64,000 nucleotides of DNA, taken from NCBI RefSeq assembly GCF_001039355.2, contig NW_019774558.1, positions 389,440-453,439 on the forward strand. The letters are read 5' to 3'. The notes beneath the pieces are model-generated. The model did not search any database, was not told where the DNA came from, and was given only the letters and a program-made list of their open reading frames with translations. Positions 1-11,889 of the stretch are shown here, piece after piece. Position 1 is the first letter of the stretch, and each line of letters starts with the position of its first letter. This stretch comes from Lingula anatina. Lineage: Eukaryota; Brachiopoda; Lingulata; Lingulida; Lingulidae. A program made the translations under genes and the position numbers.

Positions 1-1301
1 TTTGTTGTTGTTTTCAAGTTTTCAAGGTGTGAATAGGGAAATAAATGTCCATGTGTAAGTTGCTTTTTAGGATATTAAGACAAAAAATTATAACTTTGGG
101 ACATTTTCAAACACATCCCATGTACTTTAAAACAAAAACTCGGCCCTGCCAAGCTAACCCATTCACTAAATCAACCTGAGAAGAAGATTTCCCCATAGAC
201 ACGGAAAATGAGTTTGTTTTTCTACTGTGTCCAGAGACAATTGTATTAACTCTAGTAAAGCAATCCCCTGCCTGGGCCTAGCAGCGCCTGATTATATCTC
301 CAGAAAATTGAATTGTTCTCTTTTAATTTGTCAGCAAGAGTACTACTGTCTATTGTGTTTCTTTCTGCCATTTGGTTACAAGTTGGTCGAAAGATTAGGC
401 CTTGGAATTAATACATTTTTAAGGCGTCAGATATAGAATGTAGACAATGATTTTGGACATATTTAGTTTCTTTATCTTCAGGTCATCACCTTTTACTGAT
501 TTGTCTTCTGATCATCAGTGAAGGGTGGATGAAAATGACATTAAGAGACGTGGGGAGGATATTATGCACTCCCACACTGATGTCATTCACTTGGCAGATT
601 TTGCAAAACTTCCTTAGCTAGGGTAGTTCTTTGACTTCTTTGATCAGTGCTTATTGGTCATACACTGAATTTATGGAAATGACAGTTTGATTATAAAACT
701 CAGAACTCTGCTTTTGAAATGACTTGACTTGTCTGAGATTGGTGTAAGATGATCAATAATGAAAGAAGCAGCTGCATCATATCATTGTATGTACTGGCTG
801 TTTTCTTAACTCACTGACATCAGGGGGACATCCAGTGGACACAATGGCCACGCCCCCCACGCACACACCTTACCCCTCACCACCCCCTTTTAAGTTTACC
901 CCTTTTCCTCACACACATAAAAAAGAGTATAACATGCATAATAGACAAAATCAATCAAATCTTCCATCCCTGTGGCCTACATATTATTTTCACTGATCCA
1001 TAGTGATTTCACCGATTCATATTTTTTTATCGTTTTGCATTTTAAAGAGATTGGAAAGAGTGGTCTTAGGATCAGACAGTCGGGCATAACTGACTACAAG
1101 ACATTTATACAGAGTGCTATTCCTGGTGACTTAAAGGTCTATAATGACAACAGTGTGCTCTGTTCATTTGTTAATGAAATAAGCTGGGTGAGATATAATA
1201 ACAGCAGTAAATTTAGTGTGTTAGTTGAGACTATCCTCATTGTGACTGGATGTGATATAATGTGCTGACGACACAACCAAAGTGCATAAAGACCCATTTC
1301 A

Positions 1302-1304
<3 letters not shown>

Positions 1305-1341
<37 letters not shown>
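1305..1341. repeat. (CT)n microsatellite
   Basis: An uninterrupted CT dinucleotide tract of about 37 bp. Confidence 0.95.
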
Positions 1342-1344
<3 letters not shown>

Positions 1345-1491
1345 CTTTTTGACCCAAGGTAAATCAGTAGAAGTCCACATAACTGAGACATTTTTCCTGT
1401 TTTAGAAACAATAGAAATACCTGCTGAGGGATATAGCTTAAGGAACTTGATATAGGTTAAAATTGGCGAATTGACTAGGGTGAAGTAGGAA

Positions 1492-1516
1492 ATTATTATT
1501 ATTATTATTATTATTA
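1492..1516. repeat. (ATT)n microsatellite
   Basis: About eight ATT units in a row. Confidence 0.95.
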
Positions 1517-2664
1517 AAAAAGGAACACTACTGCTGAAGTAGAAAATGTGCTTAAAGAGATTATGACACTTTCTTTTTTTTTACCATCTTTAGACAATAA
1601 AAAACCTATTGCAGAATACACTCGTATAAATCATAAATCTGTCAAAAAATCACAGCGACTGGAATTTTATGCTTATTATAAAAAGTGCAAACAAAAAAAA
1701 TTGAAAAGTTACATTGTTACCACATTTGCTGAAAGGAAATTGTAGTGTGCAGTCTGAAACAAAATTTTGTAGAAGTTATTTTAGTTTATTATCAGTTTTT
1801 CAGCAACTGTGTGTCTGTATATGTAGGTGCTCAAATAGCAGTATTACACCTTTGAACTGGGGCCATTACGTGAATTGCCAGTCATCACTTGTGGTAACTT
1901 TTTTTCTCGGAAATAACCTCTTGATTCAGCTGTCTCTGCCAACCATTAATCATCGTGGAGCTGTTACGTGATTCTAAGAACTCCCATTCAATGTAAGATA
2001 AGAACCTGACAAAAACCATGAAAGTATCGGTAACTTAAAGGTTATACTGCAAAATGTACTTTTCCTTATGAAAAGACATGACAAAGATTGGTGTTAAATT
2101 TAAAAACTTCAGAAGTGGGAATGTGCCCCGAGGTTCAAAGTCCAGGTAGCATCAGTGATAATCTCTATGGAAGCTCAAACGATATTCCGATTATTCGTGA
2201 ACTTTATTCCCCCAAAGTGTTATGTTAACAAGACATGGGGAAGGTAAATTGGGGGTGCATCAAAACAAGTGTAATTTATGTCTGAGAGCATTTTTGTGAA
2301 CAGCTTAAACTGATAAACCTTAGGCTTATAAATGAAAAATGCACCCAAGGCATCTGCATTACACCTTATCAGGTATTTGAGAATTTGATCACCACCTGAA
2401 AAAAAAGCATTGATCAGAAAACATGATGAACTTTTCATGAAGCATTAAGCGAATTATTCCACTTAATTTTTCTGATCTCCAGGTGTATCTCCACCAGAAA
2501 TTGCCCTTTACATAAGATATAAAACAGATGGCTTAGATATGTAACACAATATTCTCACCAGTTGGAGTTTCTCTCTTATTCCTAAGTCTAATTAAGGCTC
2601 GTTAATTTAATTCAGGCTTGTTAATGATTCTTTTTTAACCTTTTTTGTCATTCCTATGTATTTT

Positions 2665-2665
2665 T

Positions 2666-2716
<51 letters not shown>

Positions 2717-2719
2717 TTA
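2665..2719. repeat. (TTTA)n microsatellite
   Basis: About 13 TTTA tetranucleotide units. The hydrophobic frame that crosses it is a by-product of the repeat, not a gene. Confidence 0.95.
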
Positions 2720-5700
2720 CAAAGTATGAGAACAGAACTTATGGTCACTACCTGTGGTCATTTTTATTTTACTTATTTTATTTGTGAAAAATATTTATTT
2801 TACTTTATTTGTGAAATGCTGACCACAAAACTGATATATGTAGGGTTATGATGATACAGAAACATCTTTATCTAAACATAATATGTCAACTACAGATTTA
2901 AAATAGTTTTATGTTGTGGGTTATGTCCGTAATCCTGTGAATTAAATATTTAAAGCACAGCTGCATTATAATTTTTTTTAAATTTTTGACCCAAAGCATT
3001 CCATTTTATACCACTGCAAACCACACAGTTAATGAAAAGGGTAAGCTTTCTTGCTCTGTTGTCATAAAAATTTAAAAAGCAGATCATTGACAATGAGATT
3101 TTTTAAAATCAACTGATTTCAATTCCACTGTAAACATGAAAAACTTACCTGAACAATCTCAAAATCCAGACGTTTTCAGAGATGCCTGTTCCTGCACTCT
3201 TCACACTGAGTAAGCAATATCATCTCAAGTTGATTTTATTCTCCAAGGAAAGGAACAACCCAACTTCTTATCTCGTCTCTCTGTGCGCGTGGTTGAAAGT
3301 AATGTTTACTACATGCACACATTTGTCTATAAGAACCCGGAGAGACCTCTGCTTGAAAATAGTGTTATCAAAAGGTTTGCCTGTCTTATCTTATAGTAGG
3401 CAATCACATGTGGTTTGCTGTTGTAATTGATCTTGACGACACTTTTCCTTGTTCTCTATTACCACTCCTTATCTTTCAGTCCAGGCCACGTATTTAACTT
3501 GTTTGCTCCTCCGATGATGATTCTTTGATCTGAAAGGACTCTTATCTCTTCGTGTATCTCTTCGTCTGCTTCAAGAAATCTCCCATTTTTTCTTCCTGGA
3601 TGTGTATAGATGGTGATGGCTCTGGCGAGCATCTGGAGCAGCTCTTCTGTGAGTTACTTAGGAGGCTTCCAAACTTTTTCTCCAAGAAGTGTGTTGATGC
3701 TCCTTAAGCTTGTCACTTAGTCATTAGCATCGAAAGAGGTAGACAGATTTGATTATCTTTGAAAATGGTGCAGACAATCATTTTGGTTAGTTCTTATGAT
3801 GCGCTCCTTGATCTCCATAAAAAATGTGCAGAAATGGAGTAAATTCTTGTTCTTCCTGGCCCAGGATATAGCTGGTTTTGTGCTAGAAAAGAATTTTTTC
3901 CATTGTAATAGGCAAAAGATATCAGACATTTATACCAAATGGCTGTCATCTTATTGCATTGTCTTCGTAAAATGTCAAGGGAATTCTCTCATTCACTCAT
4001 TCCTGGGTGTAACGTTGTGTAATATATATATTAGTAGTTCATGTAGTTTTCTGGTCATCATGTAGCTTTAAGTCATGAAACGAATTAATAAATAATGATT
4101 ATAATCATTTTTATTGGTTCTAGCACAAAATGGCTTTAACCTTATGATACCATATTCTACTAGAAAAGCACTCAGATCTAATCAATAGACCACCATGACA
4201 GCTTTATTGTCACTGTTTCAGCATTTGTTCATTAGTAATTGATTGATTGTAGCACCAGCGTAGGTGCTGGCGGTACACATGGTTTTAGTCCCGTCCGGAT
4301 CGTTCCGCCAGCTCTGCCGCCATGTTACCGCTACTGCTTCTCCTCCTAAACTACAAGGGCCTGCGTACCCATCTCTTGGATTTAGGTCACCTATAATCTC
4401 AACTCGTTCCACGTAAAATTTGGGCTTTGTCGGTGCTGGGGTCTAGGTGTGGCACTCATTGCACCCTTGTCCAAAAATGGCAAAATTAAATGCTAATTAT
4501 CTACCCTACCGAAGGAATTATGGGAAAAATTTCTACAGACAGCTGACCGAAAGTCAAAAGTGGAGATTTCAAATAGGCCCTTGGATTTGACCTTTGACCT
4601 TTATTTCAAGGTCAAACGTGCCAAAATTTTCAAAGAAACGAATTTTTTTACGAAAAAATTTATTTGTGCTAATATTCAGAAACTACACAGACCTTAACTA
4701 TAATATTATTGGCAGGTGTTACCCTTCAGGTCATCTTTCATCTCCGTGAGTTTGGGGTCAATCGGTGCATTTTCACAGGAGTAGCAGCCATAAGATACCA
4801 AAACTGTAAACTGTCTCTAATTCAAGAACCGTTAATGCTAGAGAACTGTTCGTTTTTGCATTTTGTAGAGCATGTCAAGCCCAACAGTGTAGGTGGTCTC
4901 CGTTTTTTTTTTTTTTTATTTCCATACGGTTTACAAGTTATGCTGTATCAAAAAGTACATTGTGGTGGTGAAAGCAAAATGTGCAATACGGTAATTTGTA
5001 ATAAATTTTGAACCCCTGGAAAATAAAACATAAGGCTTGGCGATGTAGACAACTTCTGGTCAAAAATGACATTATTTCATGAAAATTGAACATCTGGAAC
5101 TTCTGAACACCTCCCATTTCAAGAATTTTAACCAAAATGACCTTTTCTTTATTTCAATTAATTTTTTTTTAACTATTGAATTTGAATGGGAAGGCATATA
5201 TTGGCAATCTGTGACCTTAAAATTGACCTTTGACCTACTTTTCACCATAAGCTGAACTTTGCAACTATTTAAATGCTTCTACTTTCAAAACTGGCAAAGA
5301 TACGCCCATAGTTAGTATTGAATTTGAATACTCTGAAGTGCCAAATAAACGTGCCGGCAGGGTTATTTTTTTTCCGGAAATTATCCACTCGGCACTATCT
5401 TATTTTCTCCGGCACGATTAATAATTTTCCCCAAATTTTCCATACAGCACGACGAGGTTTTCTCTTTTGTTAGCATATATGCAACAGTGACAACACATTT
5501 CAAGGAAAACCAATAGGCCTATTGTCTAGAGAATCACAGGAGTGATCATTGTTAGTAAAATGCAGGTCAATTCAAAAATCTGCTTGATTGTACCATTTTT
5601 AGCTATATTTTTTTTTTCATATTTTGAGAACTGTTGTTGATTGCATTTTATAGAGCTTGTCAACCACAAGATTGGGCGTGGTGTCCCTTTTTTTTTTGGG

Positions 5701-8569
5701 GGGGGGGGTCCATATGAATGCATGCATTTACTCCAGCTGGTGGTGCAATATCCGGAGGCGGTATCGCCTCTCTGATCCTCTAGTTAATTTAGTTAATTAA
5801 TAAGCTCATTTCTCAGTATTATTTATTTGCTCATTTGCTTAATTTTCATTGTTACTAATTGGTTGATTGATTGATTGATTGATGGGCTGAATTTTTATTA
5901 TCAATTAATTAACTAATTTGCAGAAGCAATGGTTACATAAGATTATTTATAATGACAACTTTTATCCAAGTACACACATAATATAACTAGTAGTACACAT
6001 TAAACATAGGAGACATTTAATATTTTAAAAATTGAAATGGTGAGAATAAACATTGATTCTACCATTTGAAACACATGTTAAAGATTAAGATAATGAAAGA
6101 TTTAGAGCTAATTCTTGATCTTACATTGAAACATATATCAGGACATCTCAACCTTATCACAAGGCTTTCTTCAGGTTCATATTTCGCTATCATGGTGCAA
6201 TAGAACTGGATGAATCAAAACTTTCACTTTGATACATTTTATACATTGTTAACACTAATGGGCCTGATTTGGACTTAGAGTGCACTTTCAGGTCAAAGTT
6301 AAACATGGACTCAAACCATGAGTAAGATCATTACTGAACTGACTTCTGTTGTGAGCAGAGTTGCGCATGCCCTCCATTGTGAGGGGAGGAAATTGCTTGA
6401 CCACTTAAGTATTTGTTATTTAAAATATTTTTTTTAATCTTAAAAGTAGACTCAGTCATTTTAAGACTATTGCTGTAATAATTAAGACCATGTAAGATTA
6501 TTTGTGATCTAAACTTGCACGTCAAGACCTAATCAAGTGCACTAGTGTTAATACTCCATCTTGTCAGTTATGAAGAACCACAGTTGATATACTATTGACA
6601 AGGGAAATTGTAAACAGCTGCAAATATTTCTTCAGTTAAGTTTTTAAAAAATCATCAAGGGAAAAAGAGATTGTCATCTGATCTTTTGCCTGCCTTATTC
6701 TTTCATCTTTAAATTTTTTGTATCATTAATTATTCTGCCATCAGGTATTAAGGTGGTATTACGTGACGTTAGGTAAGTTTTAGCGCTGTGATAAGATGCT
6801 ATCAAGAGTAAAGGCTGTCTGTTGCTCAGACAAAACTTGACTTTGCCAAGTTTTATAGTCTTAATAAGCTAGCTGTTATCATTGATTATATAGTCTATGA
6901 GCCAAATTGAACAAATTGTTCCTTTCTAGCTTGGGAAAGAGTTAATTTGTACCAGAAATGCTTGAAATCCAAGATGGCCGCTTCGGTGTTCATTTGTTAA
7001 GAAAAAACATGAAAATTGGCTTCTGAATGACTTAAAAATTTGCTGATATCAGAATTTGCACAGGCCATTTTTGACAAGGAGCAAGATACTGAAACTGCCT
7101 GCTCTTCTGAAATATTCTCCCTGTTAGAAATTTTCTCCTGCATTTAACTTTTAGCCACTTCTTTTCCCACAAATTTGTTTTTGAAAAAATTTTAAGAAGT
7201 CATTTTTTTTATTTTTTACTGGAGATGTGAATTAAAGAATGAGAAAGAAATTACAGAGAAACAATTCTTTAAATTTACCAAATATTAAGTAGAATAAAAA
7301 TGTAAATGTGATAAATATAATGGAGTTAAAGGTTAATTTTAAATTACAAACATATTACATGAAAAAGAATAAAAGCTTGCTTACCTTGACTATCTTGATG
7401 GCTTTACATCAGTGGACTACAATCAAGTTTAAGCAAAAATGTCTTTGGTTAAAATTCTCAAAAGTCATAGCATCTTCAGCCTCAGAAAACTTAGGTCAGT
7501 GTCATTTAACTTGGATCCTGCTCTTTGTTCAGAAGCAAAAGGCAAATCAAAACAATTGCCAAATGTTCCTTTCAGTCAATGTCTATGTCAGTAGAAAGGG
7601 AAATGATTTCTTAAAGACAAAAATGAGATTTTTTTACCATTTTGAAGCACCGTCTTTAACACAGGAGACAATAAACCCATTTCATCAGATTCAGATGTTA
7701 ATATACTGTTTTAGTCCACTGGCTGATTCTCCTCATGGGTTTTACCATAAAATTATCCTAAGTAAGAAATACTCACAGATGTATGTGTAAGTGCACTTTG
7801 CTGTACTCTTGTGCTCATTTGTGAGTTCAACGCCTTTGGATCTCTGGAGAATGTAGAACAGCGTTGATCACCAGTTAGCTGCATGCTTGTGTTAGGCATC
7901 AATGTTGCAGAAATGAGAAATCCACTTCCCCATTATACCAATGAGATAAATTATCCAAAAATACTACTCACTATATATCATGTAAATTAACTTTTCACAT
8001 AGCAGTGGAGGGCAGCAGCGTACTAGGTAGTGCAAATTGTTCTATATAATTAGCCTTTGCCATTTGTAGCCAACAGTTGTTTTTCATGCTTAGCCTAACA
8101 GAAATGCCATTTTTATATGAAGATGTAAAAATCATATTCAAGACTCTCAATGAAATTGTGCATTAATTTTTTTCTCAGTGGCCAAAGAATTGGTTGTTAA
8201 ATCTAAATTTCTAATTGTTATTAGTTAGTTTTGATGGACTATCACTGACCAACACTCGGTCAATGTGGGCAAAACAAATGGCTATGAAGTTGGGAACATT
8301 TTCTCATAATAAAAGCTGATTCCTAACTATTGTTCACATTTTTTTTTATTGGGAGCACACAAATTTTATGATTCAAGTGAGAAACAGATTGGTTAATAGA
8401 GAAAATAGCACAAATAGGATTGACTGTTGGTGTGCCTATTAATTCAAGGATTAATTACCCCACTTGGGTTGACGCACAGAGTAATAACATATGGTTAATT
8501 TGTGTATAACCACCCTTAGGTGTAGGAGTCTGCTACCAGTACGTTTAATTAATGGTTAGTTTATGAGTT

Positions 8570-8875
8570 GGAGGAAGGGGAAAACCTCTCCAAGAATGCC
8601 CCGGGTGAGGTCTTTGAAGGTGTGTTAACATCAGATCTCAGTTAGACAAGGAAAATGTGAACATCTTTCCAGGAATGCCATGTATGAGGTCTATGGAGTT
8701 GTGTTTACTTCAGATCTAAGTAAGACTGAGGAAAATGTGAATGTCTCTCCAAGAATGCTTTGGGTGAGTTCTATGAAGTTGTATTTACATCAGATTTTAG
8801 TTAGAATGGTAGAGGATTGTTAAAATCATATCTGAAGCTGGAAGAAATGAAAGTTTCTCTCAGAAAATGCCACAA
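8570..8875. repeat. Degenerate ~80 bp tandem repeat
   Basis: A motif like CTCTCCAAGAATGCC followed by GGTGAGGTCTATGAAG and a CATCAGATCT-like block recurs. GAATGCY cores lie near 8594, 8673 and 8753 (period 79-80 bp), with a weaker match near 8863. The array runs into the left end of the 885 bp duplication. No coding frame persists through the units. Confidence 0.7.
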
Positions 8876-9707
8876 GAAAAAAATTTAGGCTCCATTTTTT
8901 TTTTAAGTTTCCCTCTATAAGGAACCATACATAAATTTATTAGAATGTCACTTTTTAAGGGTGATGTTATTCATTAGCAAGGACACATGTCAGTGTTCAC
9001 AATGTGAAAGGTTGAACCTTTCTGAAAACCCATTCTGCCCTTTTGGTAATGAACAAGATTAGCATCATTTCCTACTGCGGTGTCAAAACTATAAACAAGA
9101 CAGAGCTGAACTTTTCTATACTGCCAAAAGTATCAATATCAATTTAGAACATGCACTGACAAGGGTGATTTGTATAAGTTGTTCCCTTCCAAAAATGCCA
9201 CAGTAAAAATAAATTCTGAGATGGAATGCTGCTTTTCTGGTCTAAATTATAGGATATATAGGCTAAATCTTAACACTAGTTGACATTTATGTATTATACA
9301 AAAAAAAAAATCAACACAGCATAGATGTATTTGATGGCAATAAAATCTCACCATGTACATCAACTTGTACAGGGGGAAATGAGAGAAGTTCTTCAGAAAT
9401 ACCATTTTGTAGAACTCCAGGGGGCAAAGATATTAAGAGAAGAAAAGGAAACTGAAGACATGTTTACACCATGTCTTACTTAATAGACTGAGAAGAGGCA
9501 AATGGATTTTAGCAGGCTTTTAAGTGACTAGAGCCAATTTAAAGATACACGTATGGTAACTACATGCATTTGTAAGGATCAAGTTAGTGGTCTGTATAGG
9601 TTTTCACACCAGTAGGATGCAATTTATACTTATAACTTCAAGTATTTTTGGTACAATTGCAATTTTGATATGTGATGATTTTGATTCTCATATGTGTATA
9701 TTTTTAA
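8823..9707. repeat. 885 bp direct duplication, copy 1
   Basis: This block is repeated almost base for base at 9907-10791, with only a few substitutions and poly-A/T length changes. Homology ends abruptly after the shared TATTTTTAA at 9707/10791. No gene is evident inside it. Confidence 0.95.
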
Positions 9708-9904
9708 CCCTCAAGAGACCAAGCTATTTTACTGACTGAAATGACCAAGTGGGGTCATCTATGACCCCATTGTGCTCTGTACAGGGATCCTTATTATAAA
9801 AAGGCTGTTGAGACTTTATCACACCCATACTACTCCCAGGATTTAAGACAAGTATTTTATAATGATCTAATGTAATAACTATTTGGTAATAATACTTTTA
9901 TTGC

Positions 9905-9905
9905 N
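9905..9905. other. Single ambiguous base at duplication junction
   Basis: A lone N lies two bases before the second copy of the 885 bp repeat. That is where two haplotype contigs may have been joined. Confidence 0.9.
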
Positions 9906-9906
9906 C

Positions 9907-10791
9907 AAATCATGTCTGAAGCTGGAAGAAATGAAAGTTTCTCTCAGGAAATGCCACAAGAAAAAAATTTAGGCTCCATTTTTTTTTTTTAAGTTTCCCT
10001 CTATAAGGAACCATACATAAATTTATTAGAATGTCACTTTTTAAGGGTGATGTTATTCATTAGCAAGGACACATGTCAGTGTTCACAATGTGAAAGGTTG
10101 AACCTTTCTGAAAACCCATTCTGCCCTTTTGGTAATGAACAAGATTAGCATCATTTCCTACTGCGGTGTCAAAACTATAAACAAGACAGAGCTGAACTTT
10201 TCTATGCTGCCAAAAGTATCAATATCAATTTAGAACATGCACTGACAAGGGTGATTTGTATAAGTTGTTCCCTTCCAAAAATGCCACAGTAAAAATAAAT
10301 TCTGAGATGGAATGCTGCTTTTCTGGTCTAAATTATAGGATATATAGGCTAAATCTTAACACTAGTTGACATTTATGTATTATACAAAAAAAAATCAACA
10401 CAGCATAGATGTATTTGATGGCAATAAAATCTCACCATGTACATCAACTTGTACAGGGGGAAATGAGAGAAGTTCTTCAGAAATACCATTTTGTAGAACT
10501 CCAGGGGGCAAAGATATTAAGAGAAGAAAAGGAAACTGAAGACATGTTTACACCATGTCTTACTTAATAGACTGAGAAGAGGCAAATGGATTTTAGCAGG
10601 CTTTTAAGTGACTAGAGCCAATTTAAAGATACACGTATGGTAACTACATGCATTTGTAAGAATCAAGTTAGTGGTCTGTATAGGTTTTCACACCAGTAGG
10701 ATGCAATTTATACTTATAACTTCAAGTATTTTTGGTACAATTGCAATTTTGATATGTGATGATTTTGATTCTCATATGTGTATATTTTTAA
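9907..10791. repeat. 885 bp direct duplication, copy 2
   Basis: Second copy of 8823-9707, separated from the first by about 200 bp of unique sequence. Near-identity together with the adjoining N favours a false (allelic) duplication in the assembly over an old genomic one, but the sequence cannot settle this. Confidence 0.95.
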
Positions 10792-11889
10792 TATGGATCT
10801 AATTTTTATATACTATGACTGTGAAAATCAACTTTTTTATTTTTTAATAAATAAACAATTACTATTCAAAATTAATGTTGAATTGCAATGTAGAAGAAAA
10901 GTTAAGATAAACTTTTGGACTTAATTTCTTTTAGCATGTTTCAGGTCCTAGACTGTCACCAGGCAGAAAATGATTTAATGTACGTCTGCTCTCTGCAAAA
11001 ATCAGTGACAGAGTTAATGAAGTAGCCAATGGGTGTGCAAAAATAAAGTGTGTGTGCTTAACACTACTAAATTATTGATAAGCTACTAAATTATTGATAA
11101 GCTACTAGATTATTGATAAGCTTGGTAATAAATATCATAGCAAGTAAGGACATGGAAACATACTTGCTGTCAGTCTTCCAAATGTGGTGCCATCTAGTGA
11201 TCAAGGCAGGTTGAGTATGCCTGCAACAGTCTCAAAAAGAGTCATTTTTTCAGCAGCTTTTTAAACTGAATATCCCAATATTCCCAGTATTTCAGTGATA
11301 ATATGTATTGACAAGCTTCATTTTAGACATCAACTTATTTATTTTGTTTATCTGATATCCCAACTTTCCCAATATTTCAGTGATAATGAATTAATTTAGA
11401 TGTCATACATGTGGCAGAGAAGGCCATGAGAGTAATTTCACACTTGTCAACACGCCACTAACTGGTGCTCAAGTTGTGATCAGAACATACTGATAGTCAT
11501 CACCAGTGTCTGGAAGCTCTTTTATTTTTATTTTTTATTTAAAAACAATGGATCCTTCTGGGGTCTTTATTACTTCTTGATAATAATTCATTGTACCTGA
11601 TTACCTGTTGGGAGAGGAGGCAGGTAGAAAAAGGTTGGCAATTTTATCGGTCCTTAGCCATTTGGTACATTGGTTCGACAGTAGAAAACAGGGAAAAAAT
11701 CTTAAATGGTCCACTTAAAAAAAAAAGGAAAAAGACCCTGTCCCTCCCTCCTAACTTGCTGGCTGTAGAACTGATCTGTGTTTGTGTTGAAATTAGTGTC
11801 ATTCAAATGTATTTCTACCAAAACTTCAAAGTATCATAGTTTCATGGTAAGCACACCATAATATGTCTATTCCTCTTCCAGCAGTCACT
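10792..11889. other. Upstream flank of gene 1, no coding seen
   Basis: AT-rich sequence with a 19 bp tandem repeat and no recognisable gene. A polypyrimidine tract and CAG at 11870-11884 look like a splice acceptor just before the first coding ATG of gene 1. At least one 5' non-coding exon probably lies upstream, but I could not place it. Confidence 0.5.
11065..11122. repeat. 3 x 19 bp tandem repeat
   Basis: Three consecutive copies of ACTAAATTATTGATAAGCT; the third has one substitution. Confidence 0.9.

Larger units (their letters stand above)
1..8569. other. Gene-poor AT-rich stretch
   Basis: I see no open frame here with recognisable protein features. The longest frames (for example 7308-7790) have the biased composition of random AT-rich translation and no convincing splice partners. 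The stretch holds microsatellites (listed separately) and, around 4560-4620 and 5215-5240, text rich in TGACCTTTGACCT. Exons of a gene continuing from outside the window cannot be excluded without transcripts. Confidence 0.5.

Noticed and set aside
4218-4412. 64-codon minus-strand frame with a protein-like composition
   Set aside because: Too short, no recognisable domain, no supporting exon on either side.
7308-7790. 160-codon open frame in the gene-poor region
   Set aside because: Composition is that of translated AT-rich DNA, there are no motifs, and no splice partner or promoter was found.
8823-10791. Repeats spaced regularly, considered as a CRISPR array
   Set aside because: Eukaryotic context, units of 80-885 bp, no short repeat-spacer pattern.
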